This document shows positions 1-9,784 of a stretch of 64,000 nucleotides of DNA, in pieces. The stretch lies in NCBI GenBank assembly GCA_944548615.1, contig OX155951.1:20418474-20482473 (forward strand), in the 5' to 3' direction. The position numbers were made by a program, and so were the translations under genes. The notes below the pieces were generated by a model. It saw only the letters and a program-made list of their open reading frames with translations, searched no databases and had not been told where the DNA came from. How positions within the stretch are numbered: position 1 is the stretch's first letter; each line of letters starts with the position of its first letter. The stretch is from Micropterix aruncella. Lineage: Eukaryota > Arthropoda > Insecta > Lepidoptera > Micropterigidae.

Positions 1-84
1 AAACGTTTGATCCGATTGAGCTGAAATTTGGCATGCAGGCATCATTGAGTCATGGCAAAAAGAATTGCCAAAGAAAAATCATTT
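1..84 (+). repeat. Repeat A, copy 1, left fragment
   Basis: The sequence aaacgtttgatccgattgag followed by tcatggcaaaaagaattg resembles 5366-5400 in repeat A copy 2 (taaacgcttcatccgattcg, then tcatggcaagaattg). The matching right-hand part of this copy would be 4351 onward, so the LINE in between looks inserted here. The alignment is short and by eye, so this is an inference. Confidence 0.35.
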
Positions 85-619
85 AAATACTGTTGGGAGG
101 GTGCTGGGCGGATTTATTTAAGAAAAAGGGAAGGCGATAAACCAATCCTCATTAAAAAGAATGCCTCTTTTTTAGATCTATAATTTCAGTTATATTATCT
201 ACATGACCGTTTTTATCTTTAACTACTTATGGTTTAAACAAATTAACACTTAAAATGATATTAGTCTATACTTATTATAATTATCTGGAATTTAGGTTTA
301 AATTTATTTATATTATTATAGATATTATTATTGTTTATTTTTTTTTTTATTATTAATGTATATATTAATCTATTTTTTAGCACACAAGTATTACCGCAGT
401 TTGGCATTATCATAGATTTTTTGAATATCAGTATAATCTTAGAGATTGTTTTAAAAACTACCTACTTATATTTATACCCTACATCGACAATATTCTTTAT
501 CTGCATTGGTTGTGATATGATATCGCTCTACAAACTAACTAAAAGTCTTAACAAAATGTTGCTAAAACTGCTTATCAAAACTATAATGATTACTGTTGTA
601 TTGCAATGGATTACATGAA
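85..619. other. AT-rich stretch before LINE-1 coding part
   Basis: No domain is visible. It holds AT-rich sequence with a stop-free stretch of 95 codons whose composition (Ile, Phe, Leu, Tyr) looks like translated AT-rich DNA. If LINE-1 was inserted near position 84 this is its 5' untranslated region or degraded ORF1. Confidence 0.4.
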
Positions 620-666
620 TTTTTTAAATAATAGTACTGAAAACAGACACGTCACATCAAACGTAT

Positions 667-1318
667 TGTTGTGCAGAGAGATTATGCCCGAGGGTGATAC
701 AGTCAAGTGTCTATGTCTAAATAATAAAAGTCTCAATAAAAATTACGATCAATGTATTATTCTATTAGAGCGTCTCCAAATTGACTTAGATATTCTAATA
801 CTCACCGAGACCTGGAATGGACATTACTTTAGGTACAAGCACATTCCTGGATATGAATGCTACCACACAACGCTAAACCACTCAGAATGATGGTGTGGTA
901 GTGTATATACGAGAAGGTTTTAGTTATATGTCTGTCCAAGAAATTAATCTCCCTGAAGCAAATTGTCTATAGGTTAACATTGATATTGATAGAACTCTAC
1001 TCTGTATATACAGGAGTCCATCCAATAACAATATCACTAATTTTATAAAAAAATTAGACGGGGTCTTAGTTGAAAATCGAAGCGTAAAAAAAATATTACT
1101 TTATGGGGATCTTAATATTTCAATAGAAGGGAAGGCAAACATCCAAGCTGACCAATATATCAATCTTCTAATGCTACATGGACTCCGCCCAGAGGTTGTC
1201 CAGCCAACGGGAGAATTCAATAATAGTAGTACTTGTATTGATGATTCGCTCTAAGAATACGATTTCCACTATCATCTTCCAAAACTCTACTACAGATCAT
1301 TATACAATATTTTTTAAA
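667..1318 (+). pseudogene. LINE-1 endonuclease domain (APE/EEP type), frameshifted
   Basis: The translation reads CLCLNNKSLNKN, then LDILILTETW, which matches the conserved start of LINE endonucleases (N-x-S-L and the catalytic Glu in LTETW). After a frame change near 890 it continues DGVVVYIREGF, CIYRSPSNNN, ILLYGDLNI (the conserved GDxN) and, after another change near 1253, ends with STTDHYTIFF, the terminal D-H catalytic pair. There is an in-frame stop near 970 (EANCL*VNID). The family nicks target DNA to prime reverse transcription. This copy cannot make a full protein. Confidence 0.85.
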
Positions 1319-1777
1319 GTAGGGAAAGGGAGGAAGGAGGCTGAACATAAGCATGAATTCACAAAGAAAACTATTAACTACGATAATATATTAAAATACA
1401 TTAGCAGTCACGACTGGTCTCGAGTTCTCTCTCTGCATAGTACAGATGAATCATATCGGGCATTTATCACTTCGTTAGATCAAATAGTAAATAAAAATAC
1501 GTCAATTGAAACCTTTAAAATTAGACACAAGCACAAAAAACTAAAGCCTTGTATTACTAAGGGTCTACTCTTTTGTATTCACAAACGCGATAAAATGCAC
1601 GCTACCTTAAAAAGGCGACCAGATGACCTCATTTTAAAACAAAAATTTACGCGGTATAGAAATATATGTAGGAATTTAATTGAAATAACGAAGCAAAGAT
1701 ACTACAAAACGCAAATTTCAAACTCGAAAGAAGACCCTCAGAAAATATGGGAAATAATAAAAGAAGCATCAAATTAA
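1319..1777 (+). pseudogene. LINE-1 linker between endonuclease and RT
   Basis: An open stretch continuous with the end of the endonuclease. It is rich in Lys and Arg (RHKHKKLKPCITKGLL, then LKQKFTRYRNICRNLIEITK and WEIIKEASN). The pattern of basic residues, a PWIT/PCIT-like motif and a terminal W-I-I is typical of the segment that precedes the reverse transcriptase in CR1/Jockey elements. It has no known enzymatic role. It ends at a stop at 1777 and the reading frame shifts before the RT begins. Confidence 0.7.
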
Positions 1778-1833
1778 AGAAACAAAAAACTTCGTCCTTG
1801 TCCAAAATCCAAATTGAGAAATAACACAAAAAA

Positions 1834-2219
1834 ATGCTAAATCACATTAATAAACACTTTTATGGCGTGGGTCCTATGTTAGCCAAAAAAATTGTCACGG
1901 ATGAAGAAGTCGATTCATGTAACGATACTGGTATCCACCAGGCCTTGCTATATCTCAGACCGACTAATGCTGCCGAAGTCACAAAGGTAATCGAAAGCCT
2001 AAAGAACAAGTCAGGAGCAGGAAATGATGAATTAGGGTCCCATATATTAAAAATAACTAAGTCATATATAAGCGTACCCACCAGTCATATAATCAACGTT
2101 AGCTTTAGAAGTTGTGTATTTCCGAGCGATTTGAAAACTGCTAGAGTAGGTAATACCAACTTTTAAGGGGGGCGACAAACTGCAGATGAATAATTACCGA
2201 CCTATTTCAACACTGAATA
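1834..2219 (+). pseudogene. LINE-1 reverse transcriptase, N-terminal part
   Basis: The translation includes VTKVIESLKNKSGAGNDELG, HIINVSFRSCVFPSDLKTAR and, after a one-base shift near 2148, VIPTFKGGDKLQMNNYRPIS. These are RT blocks 0-2a of non-LTR elements (LKNKSxGxD, P-LK-A-VxPxxKxGD, NYRPIS). The frame reaches the hAT insertion at 2220 and resumes at 3654 once the insertion and one copy of its target duplication are removed. Confidence 0.88.
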
Positions 2220-2420
2220 CAGTGGCGGATCCAGGGGGGGGGGGGGGGGGGCTAAGGGACTGAAGCCCCCCCCCAAAACATAAATAAACAAAACTTTCAG
2301 ATTTGTCCAATACAGCTCTAAAAAATTCTATACTAAGTAAAACCCAGAATCAGCTGATTGAATGTTGCCATACTCTAATTATGAAAAATATATAAAAAAA
2401 AGTGAAAGAAGCAAAATATT

Positions 2421-2815
2421 GTGTCATAGGCTATATATTAATTCGAAAAATGAAAAGACTTTTTCGTGGTAGTCGTATTTCCAAAGTACCTAAGTCGGAA
2501 AAAACGGTCGAACGTAAACGTTTCTAACTAACGCTGCCTTAACGATGAGAGATATATGATTAAGTTCTAGAGAAAAGTTGTAGAGCTTGATAATACCTAC
2601 AAAAAAGTCAGCGACAGCATATGTCTAACTTTTATATTTAAGTCACAAAAAGTAGTTTTTCTAATTAAAAAAATAATTTAAATCGTTAGGTCATGTTTAT
2701 TTTTCATATTATCTACAATTATGAATTATTATCAAAATAAATAAATTTATCGTCACAAGTGTTTAAAACAAAAGACTTTTCCCTTTTACTGCATAAATAG
2801 TTAAAGGATAATACG
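2421..2815 (+). repeat. Direct repeat unit 1 inside the hAT element
   Basis: About 390 bp very similar to 2968-3350. Both contain aaaatgaaaagactttttcg, ctaactaacgctgccttaac, atgagagatatatgatta, and a shared tail with aatcgttaggtcatgttta and acaaaagacttttccc. The second copy lies within the Helitron, so this first copy is either a relic of an older Helitron or part of a local duplication. Confidence 0.75.
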
Positions 2816-2855
2816 ACATATGTATGGAACCGCGACCGTGTCGTCTATCTATACT

Positions 2856-3575
2856 TCTATACTAATATTATAAAGAGGTAAAGTTTGTGATGTTGTATGA
2901 AGTACTCTCTGGATCTACTGAACCGATTTTGAAAATTCTTTTACGAATAGAAAGCCACGTTATTTAAGTGTCATAGGCTATATAAAAATCCGAAAAATGA
3001 AAAGACTTTTTCGTGGTAGTCGGATTTCAAAATTAAGTCGGAAAAACGGTCGAACGAAAACGTTTCTAACTAACGCTGCCTTAACGATGAGAGATATATG
3101 ATTAAATTCTAGAGAAAGTTGTAGAGATTGATAATGCCTACAAAAAAGTCACAGACGATTTAAGTCACAAAAAGTAGTATTTCATATTAAAAAAATAATT
3201 TTAATCGTTAGGTCATGTTTATTGGTCATAATTATCAACGATTATTAATTGTTATCAAAATAAGGAAATTTATCGTCTAAAGTGTTTATAACAAAAGACT
3301 TTTCCCCTTTACTGTATATAATTTCACTTTTACTGCATAAATGGTTGAAGAGATAAGACACTCACAAATAAGAAACTCACAAGAAAACACTCACAAATAA
3401 CGGTAATATAGTCAAATTGGCATGCAAATACATACACACATTGCAGTAAAAATATAACCCTTCATTTGGCAGTCAGGAAATAAATCATAGCACTCAGTAC
3501 TAACCAAACCACACTCATTATTTCATCACAAGTAAAACGTTTTACCGCCCAACGAAGCGGGCACGGGTCAGCTAG
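2856..3575 (+). mobile_element. Non-autonomous Helitron nested in the hAT element
   Basis: The left end reads TCTATACTAATATTATAAAG, the usual 5' start of insect Helitrons, followed by the typical text on a different-by-base theme (gaaccgattttgaaaattc). The right end is ACGGGTCAGCTAG followed by T, preceded by a small GC hairpin (CCGC-ccaacgaa-GCGG). Helitrons transpose by rolling circle, have no inverted repeats and leave no duplication. No Rep/helicase coding sequence is present. It includes repeat unit 2 (2968-3350). Confidence 0.75.
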
Positions 3576-3653
3576 TTTACTGATATAGCTATTAGCGAGA
3601 CCGACCCTCAGCCCCCCCCAAACATAAATCCTGGATCCGCCACTGACTGAATA

Positions 3654-4012
3654 CAATGTCGAAAATTATTTAAAAGGTGGCTAAATTAAGATTAATGAAA
3701 TTCTTAGGAGAAAACGCTATGCTGTCAGACAACCAATTTGGCTTTAGAGAAGGCTTAGGAACATCAAACGCCATCTCAACCTTAACGGATTTTCTTGTGC
3801 AAGGCATAGACAAGGGAGAAAAGTGCCTGGCAGTATTTTTAGATTTGGCGAAAGCCTTTGATTCGGTGCCTCATAATAGGTTACTACAACAATTAAAAAG
3901 ATAGGCGTAATGTCATCCAGTCTCCAATGGTTTCAGAGATATTTAACTAACAGAGTCCAGTTTGTGTCGATTCATAACCACTCTAGTGACGCTGAACCAC
4001 TAACCCTTGGGT
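3654..4012 (+). pseudogene. LINE-1 reverse transcriptase, finger/palm part
   Basis: This continues the RT frame after the hAT element: TMSKII, one stop, then KVAKLRLMKFLGENAML, SDNQFGFREGLGTSNAIS, and AVFLDLAKAFDSVPHNRLL. These are RT motifs 2-3, and FLDLAKAFDSV carries the first catalytic Asp of motif A. A stop follows at 3904 by frameshift, and the frame resumes as IGVMSSSLQWFQRYLTNR and EPLTLG. The next expected residues (PQGS and the YADD box) are missing. Confidence 0.88.
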
Positions 4013-4351
4013 GTATTGTATATATGTATGTATGTGTTTATATGTGTATTCTAATGCATTTAGTATATCTATTTCCTATATAATATTGTAATTTTTATTA
4101 TTTTTTTATTATTATATATATTTATTATTATTATATATATTTTTTTATTATTATTATTTTTATTGTGTTTGGTTGATTCATCGACCCTCGTTTTAAATGT
4201 AATTATATAAATTGCTTGCCCTGGAACGGGTATATCGCAGTTGGGCAGCACTAGCCCGTGAATGAAAGAGGAAAGTTTTAGCCATTCGTTTTAATATCAT
4301 ACTTCTTGTAAATGGTTATTTTGATAATTCCAATAAATAAATAAAAAAATG
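4013..4351 (+). other. LINE-1 3' untranslated region
   Basis: AT-rich DNA with tracts of TTATTA and TATATA, then gcttgccctggaacgggtat and a terminal aataaataaataaaaaaatg. The end is consistent with a LINE tail. It joins directly to the RT at 4012, showing an internal deletion. Confidence 0.65.
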
Positions 4352-4715
4352 ATGAGCGTTGTGGTTGAAATCGGTCTACCAGGGGGAACACTATAGTCAT
4401 ATTTCAGTCTCGAAATTTTGGAATTGACTTCATGAAGACTCGAAATCGAAATTGGTACACATATTATGAAATATTCTGAAATTTCGGTTGGAATACCTCA
4501 TATTTAAGCTAATAATATTTAAATTCTTCCATATATTTGAATGAAATATTGATGCCTCGGGCGTACGGTGCGGTACGAACCCGGTTGGTTTCGTCCGCTG
4601 GCCGAGAGAGAGCGCTTACCAATTTTATTTATGAAATAATATTCATATAAAATCAGTCCTTAGCTACTTGCCGGGAATGTCATGGCTAGCCGATATTTAT
4701 TTAGTGATCCAAACA
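4352..4715 (+). repeat. Repeat A, copy 1, right part
   Basis: It begins gtggttgaaatcggtctacc-agggg, matching 5408 onward and 8001 onward. It continues with a segment containing ggttggtttcgtccgctggc and cgagagagagc that matches 8964-9060 (gggttcgtccgccggccgag). Thus copies 1 and 3 share the same order of blocks. Confidence 0.6.
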
Positions 4716-5115
4716 AAATCGAATTCCGTCGTCTGGTCTCGATCTGCGAGCCGAAAGGCTTTGCGGTGACGAGTTCGTCACTGTGCCAAACATTTGTCGA
4801 AGGATAAGGTTATTTATACATATCGCTCTCACCTTCCGGATTCTTCCGCGTCCATTGTGGTGCGCTTACATGCTGCCTTTGCGGCCGTGCGATATTTACA
4901 CAAAACCCAAATATACAAGAGGCGGGGCGCGGCGCGGGCGGCCGCAAAATTTAATCAGGTGGGCGTCGCAAGCAAATCCTTGAACCGTGCGCGAGGGATC
5001 CGCCGGGACGACATTGCTTTTAAATAAATATCTCTCGTCCGTATTCGCTCGCTCGGAAACTGAAAGGTTCGCGCTTCGACTCGCACAAAAGCCTCTTAGC
5101 GGCGACGCTTCGGCT
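4716..5115. other. Unique region, moderately GC-rich
   Basis: No domain was recognised. It is more GC- and CpG-rich than its surroundings (for example gaggcggggcgcggcgcggg at 4919). Two overlapping short open frames (4783-4983, 4794-5027) have no recognisable motif. Confidence 0.4.
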
Positions 5116-5610
5116 TTTATTTCGGCGCGCTTTTGAGAAGAATACGGTCGTTGCCGATCGCTACCGAGGCGACACGTCGCCTGTCAATCAATTCAATGTA
5201 ATAAAAGTTATTTTAAACGGTAAAAATCTGAGCAGCGGTAATATTTTTACTTTCGTTAGTTGAACGCTCTAAAAAAAATTCGTGATGAAGACGGATATAT
5301 CCGACTGAAGTCTGTCTGTGAGTCTGTGTGTGTGTCTGTGTGTGTGTATTCCTCTATGGTAGCGTCTAAACGCTTCATCCGATTCGGTCATGGCAAGAAT
5401 TGAAAAAAATGTAGTTGAAATCGGTCCACCAGAAGGCGCGCTAGTTATACTTCAACCTTGAAATATTGCAGTTAGAGAAAAAGTTCGGTAAACAGATGAC
5501 TTGTTGGACGGAAATCACGTATAGGTACAAGCGAAGAAAATAATATTTAAAATCAACCATATTTTATTTATTATAATTCATCACGCGTAAAGTTGCGGAC
5601 TAAACTTGCT
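5116..5610 (+). repeat. Repeat A, copy 2
   Basis: Blocks in order: gcgcgcttttgagaagaa-tacggtcg, tcaattcaatgtaataaaag, atctgagcagcggtaat, gatgaagacggatatatccg, tagttgaaatcggtccacc, and ggtaaacagatgacttgttg. The same blocks occur in copy 3. It holds a (TG)n patch near 5320. No coding capacity was seen. Confidence 0.65.
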
Positions 5611-5776
5611 AGCGCTATCTGTTACCTGCGAGCCTATGTTACTATTTAGCCGCGGCTGTGGTTCTTGTATTCGCTTAGACGCCGGCGCGCTTTTGAGAAG
5701 AATGCGGTCGCTGCCGATCGCTAGGGGACACGTCGCTTGTCAAACAATTCAAAGTAATAAAATCCATTTTAAACGA

Positions 5777-6902
5777 TAGTACATTACATTACATTACATT
5801 TTCGTCGTGTCCAATTGACGGTTAAAGACCGCTCTTGGACGTGTCAAAATAATTGGGTTATGTAGTAAGTTTCGCTACTACTTTTTACTGAACATACATA
5901 GTTAGTCAAGAATTAACTACTAGATTGTCAAACTATAAATATAAATAATCAAAATAGAAGCTTAATATTTGAAGTAGTTAGTGATTCGAAAAGATACGTA
6001 GTAAAATTATTTATCGTAATATTCAAATTGTCAGTAAAATGTTAAATAATCAAATTAAATCTACGTTATGCATTTTAAACTAAAAGTACAGATATAAGAC
6101 CATATAAAATAATCAGACAATAAGGCTCTACTTTTTTAAGTAATTTAAATGGGCACAATATTTGAAAAATCGTGGCCCTCAAATTCTGCCAAATTATAGA
6201 AAGGGTGGCCTATCAGCATCTCCTTGATGTTTTTTTTAAATTTTATGTCCTCCAGCTGTTTAAATTTTGTAGGGAGTAGATTATAGAATTTAATGCTAAG
6301 GTACAAGTAGCTTTCCTGTACTTTTGCCAGTCGTATTCGGGGTACGCATAAAAGGGAGCTACCGCGGGTATGATGCGAGTGAATGTCTGCATTAATTGGG
6401 GTTTCTGTTAGGTGCTGTCTAGCATACATTAAACACTGGTATATGAACGCCGAATACATAGTCATTACCCTTGCCTTGATGAAATATTCTTTGCATGAGG
6501 TCCTAGTCGTTACCTGATACATGCTGCGCAGTGCTCTCTTTTGCAAAAGAAAGATTCCTTTACTGGTTGCAGCATTTCCCCAAAATAGTAGTCCATAAGT
6601 CATTAATGAGTTAAAATACGCAAAGTATACTGATTTGGCTGCCGCAAAACCACAAAGACTTCTGATTTTTTAAATAGGGTATATCGAGCTACATAGCTTA
6701 CTAGCTAATTGTTGGATGTGCGCATTCCATTGTAATTTACTGTCAATTCTTAATCCTAGAAAATTTATATCTTCTGTGATGTCGATTTCAAAATAGTCGT
6801 GTAATTCATTTAAATAGTCAACATTGGCAGGTCTTAAGCGAAAAGGAATTATTTTTGATTTTGTAATATTTAGACGTAATTCATTAGAATTAAACCTGTA
6901 AT
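5777..6902 (-). mobile_element. LINE-2: 5'-truncated Jockey-like element
   Basis: A minus-strand LINE fragment with the C-terminal part of ORF2 (6148-6903), a 3' UTR and a tail of repeated TAATG units (acattacattacattacatt on the plus strand at 5782). The same 3' UTR and tail recur at 27691-27985, which fixes the 3' end. It is inserted in repeat A copy 3. Confidence 0.85.
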
Positions 6903-6903
6903 C
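6148..6903 (-). pseudogene. LINE-2 ORF2 C-terminus
   Basis: The minus-strand translation runs LRLNITKSKIIPFRLRP, INFLGLRIDSKLQW, then a stop within CSSIYPI*KIRSLCGFA, then YGLLFWGNAATSKGIFLLQK, SCKEYFIKARVMTMYSAFIY and FYNLLPTKFKQLEDIKFKK, ending FSNIVPI and a stop. These motifs (GL-IDSKL-W-HI, YG-LFWGN, LQKRA-R) belong to the domain after the reverse transcriptase in Jockey-type LINEs. The 152-residue C-terminal piece is open; the upstream part has at least one stop. The catalytic RT itself is missing. Confidence 0.88.
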
Positions 6904-6920
6904 TGGGCAGCGGTAATAAA

Positions 6921-7535
6921 ATATACATTAATAAAAATGAACATCATAATATATTACAATATTATTACTTTCTCATCAGGACGCCCTCTGAGATCAAAAA
7001 ATAACATGTTACTGTCTATCCCTAGTAACAGCACTGACTTCTTATCATTCTCTTTGACCGTGCATGGAGCCAGTCTTTGGAATGCTTTGCCGAAAAATGT
7101 GAGAACCGCGCCAAGCATAACATGTTCAGAGAACATTTGAAATCTTCCACATAAATTCCCTTTTCCTTTCTATTCTCCTCCTTTTTAAAACTTAGCGTTC
7201 TTAGAGGTGTTACAACCTACCTGGTTTCAGTGCATTGGTGTTCAATAAATACAATACGTGTGATCTGCACATGTGTGCGAGAGACCTAGAAAAATGGTTC
7301 GACCTATATATTACTTTGGTGTGGCACATCCTATGCCCACAAAGAGTTGATTATATTCTTTCTATCCTCTTTTTTTGTATTTTCCATACTCTTTATATAG
7401 GTACGTTAAGTTATGTAGCATCTACTCGCAAATAATGTACGAAAGAATAGGTTAGCTCTAAAATAATGCCTGCAGGCAATAAGATCGCCTCTTCTTAATA
7501 ATAAAGCGTTTTATTATTATTATTATTAATAATAA
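6921..7535 (+). mobile_element. LINE-3: 5'-truncated CR1/Jockey-type 3' end
   Basis: It contains the last coding segment of a LINE (6969-7154), a 3' UTR with gcctgcaggcaataagatcg and a tail of TTATTA units near 7510-7535. The caataag-cgcct motif next to the tail recurs in antisense at 44120 and 51390, showing related LINE families. It is inserted in repeat A copy 3. Confidence 0.8.
6969..7154 (+). pseudogene. LINE-3 ORF2 C-terminal tip
   Basis: The translation SGRPLRSKNNMLLSIPSNS, DFLSFSLTVHGASLWNALPK matches the same region of the LINE at 51582-51929 (HGRPLRSEDNLLLSIPSHS, VRGARLWNALPTHVR). The W-N-x-LP motif is the usual end of these proteins. A frameshift after APS gives the early stop at 7140; the other frame continues HNMFREHLKSST. 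No catalytic residues remain. Confidence 0.85.
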
Positions 7536-8157
7536 AATTATTATTACTTTCCCGGCACAAGGAAAAGTTTTGTGACTGCGCTAAAAAAATCGAGGTGAAG
7601 ACGAAAATATCCATTTTGATCCCCCCTCTCCCTTCCTTAGACGTTTAATTAGCCCCCAGTAGCTTTACTCTCGAGCTACAGGGCAATGCGGGAAGGGGGT
7701 GCGAGGAATGTGGATAGAGGGGTACGTCCCGACGAACGCGAACGTTTAGCATTACGGCCAGGTAAAGGCTGGCGACGTTTTCAAGCGTTCGGATATCTGC
7801 GTAGGCCGAGTAGCGGAACATCTGGCGACCATATCCGAGCCCATACGACTCGTGATGTATTCGCTTGGATTTCAATTTTGTTCTAAGAAATGCGACTGCC
7901 TGGGGTATACTGTGGTTTGTCTGTCGGTGTGTAATATTGTGTATTCCGCCGCTCAAAGGCTCATTCCGATTTAGATGACATTTGGAATGAGATCGGTTTG
8001 TTGTTGAAAACGGTCCACTAGGGGGCGCACTAGTCATGGTAAAATTCCGATATATTGGACTTAGAGACTCGGTATTTGGTAAACAGATGCCTTGTTGGTC
8101 CAAAATCACATTGTGAAATTTTGGTTGTAATATTTCACAAGCAAGCTACACTAATAA

Positions 8158-8841
8158 AAACTAGGGTTGTCGACTACAGCGGGCGAGCCCGTCACCTCAG
8201 GAAGCTTTTACGATTACTCGTTCTATCTTTAGACACTTAGACTTAGACAAAACAGTCCACCATCTAGCTCCGCCACAAACCCGTAATAGGCTAACGCCTT
8301 AACCGCGAGATAGCCAGGAGGCTGACCCAGCGGGCTTACACTCCAGCGGGCTTACACTCACGCCCATATCTCCAATTGCGACCAGATTACTCCAGTCTCT
8401 CGATTGGTTACGAGTTCGAGGTCGCTTGCGCTGTCCTCTCCCTTACGAAGCGGTGAAACGGTGTATACCGAATCTATCGCGGACCACGGCATCCTTTGTC
8501 CGGCTGTTCACCCAGGATCGGTTAGCCGATGGTCATTTCAAGAGCAGTCGCCATAAGGTCCGCAACCACCCCCGCTCTATAGGAAACAGTACTGCTTCCA
8601 GACTCCCCCGACTGTTAGTCAGAGTGCGCAATCCATTGGCTTATGCCGCACGGTGCGCAGACCGTCCAGGAGCGCCAGAAGGTTTATTCCCAGGGGAAAC
8701 TAACCATAAGGCCAGAGTCCTACCCAGGCTCGCACTTCATTCGTGGAGGCCGTCGGATAGGTGTTGACCCGTGAGTGTGACCAACCCTGAACAGAATGGG
8801 TCTTCGTGACCAACTCAGCAAGAGCCCATTAACTCCCCATT
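8158..8841 (-). mobile_element. R07 retroposon copy 1, full length, 684 bp
   Basis: Flanked by the 15-bp duplication AAGCTACACTAATAA (8143-8157 and 8842-8856). The constant end (sense 3', at the left here) reads gtcgactacagcgggcgagc. The other end carries form-1 sequence with a small stem, GACCC-loop-GGGTT in sense, at 8783-8802. No reading frame is convincing. Sense is taken as minus because other copies are truncated at the opposite end. It is inserted in repeat A copy 3. Confidence 0.8.
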
Positions 8842-9070
8842 AAGCTACACTAATAATAATTAAATCCTAATTTTAATTAAATATTACGCCATGTGTTGGC
8901 ATTTGGCCAAACCCTAACATAAGCCGCGAAACCCGCGCCGCCCTAAGCGGCTGCAGTAGAACCAACCGGGTTCGTCCGCCGGCCGAGAGAGGGCATCGAT
9001 TTTATTAATGAAACTGATATTCAGATGAATTCAGTCTTTGGCTACCTACCGGGATTACACAACCGACTTT

Positions 9071-9784
9071 TTTCTTGTTTTTAGGCCTCATATAGATACC
9101 TACATATAACTTAATACATTTATATATCATCGACTCACTCAATAAATAAAATTAAATAATCCGGTTTTAGATACTCGAATGTCAAAGATGGCGAATGATT
9201 CGTAGCATCAAAGCTAATTGGGTTAGATAGGACGCTCATCATTAAGCAGAAGAGAACGGTAATTTCGCTGAGCTCCCATAAGGTGACTCGAAGCGCGCTG
9301 CGAAAATATTCCACGAAGAAATAAACTCACAGGGAAATGTCCTCTTTAATAATATAAACGTAGGTGATATTTATATTATGTATTTATTTATTTATTATTT
9401 TATTTTAAATATTATTCAGTAACTTTAGAGGCAAATCCAATTCGCTCTTGAATATTAAATTTAGATTGTACAAGTACATAATAACTAACGTATGTAATTA
9501 AGCTGACAAAAACAATATAACAATAAAAACTGAATAAAACAAAATACATATTCTTGATAAAAATAAAATAGGGAGGAGTGGAATTTTAGCTGCCAAAGTG
9601 TAATATATAAAATATATATCTCAGTGGGTATCAAAATTTATATCTATAAAAAATGTATATCCTAGTGGGTAAGGAAATAAGAAGCGTTATAACCCTTCCC
9701 ACATGTAAAAATTATCGAAATCAGATGTGTCGCTTTTAAACTAGCCATTAGTACACAGCACTCTAATCAGTATTCGCTTATCAG
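9071..9784. other. No feature recognised
   Basis: AT-rich DNA with ATTT-type repeats around 9380-9410 that could be a decayed LINE tail. No coding or terminal signatures were seen. Confidence 0.4.

Larger units (their letters stand above)
2220..3645. mobile_element. Non-autonomous hAT element, 1426 bp, 8-bp TSD
   Basis: Perfect 16-bp terminal inverted repeats, CAGTGGCGGATCCAGG at 2220-2235 and its reverse complement at 3630-3645, are flanked by the 8-bp duplication ACTGAATA (2212-2219 and 3646-3653). An 8-bp duplication and a CAGTG start are hAT hallmarks. Runs of G and C lie just inside both ends. No transposase reading frame is present. It sits inside the LINE-1 reverse transcriptase, and its body includes a Helitron and a second, related repeat. 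Confidence 0.9.
620..4351 (+). mobile_element. LINE-1: CR1/Jockey-like non-LTR retrotransposon, broken
   Basis: A non-LTR retrotransposon in plus orientation. In order it shows an APE-type endonuclease (about 667-1318), a linker, the N-terminal part of a reverse transcriptase (1834-2219), a 1.4-kb hAT insertion, more reverse transcriptase (3654-4012) and a 3' untranslated region ending in aataaataaataaaaaaatg near 4350. The reverse transcriptase stops at LTLG around 4012, just where a PQGS motif should follow, so the YADD catalytic box and the C-terminal domain have been deleted and the 3' UTR joined on. Frameshifts and stops throughout make it inactive. The clade (CR1, L2-like or Jockey-like) is judged only from motif wording. 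Confidence 0.85.
5676..9070 (+). repeat. Repeat A, copy 3, split by three insertions
   Basis: The copy is visible in four pieces: 5676-5776 (gcgcgcttttgagaagaatg to ttttaaacgatag), 6903-6920 (atctgggcagcggtaat), 7536-8157 (cgaggtgaagacgaaaatat, then ttgaaaacggtccactaggg), and 8857-9070 (gggttcgtccgccggccgag). The gaps are filled by LINE-2, LINE-3 and an R07 retroposon. Joined, the pieces make a unit of roughly 950 bp. It also includes 7620-7890, GC-rich sequence not present in copy 2. Confidence 0.6.
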
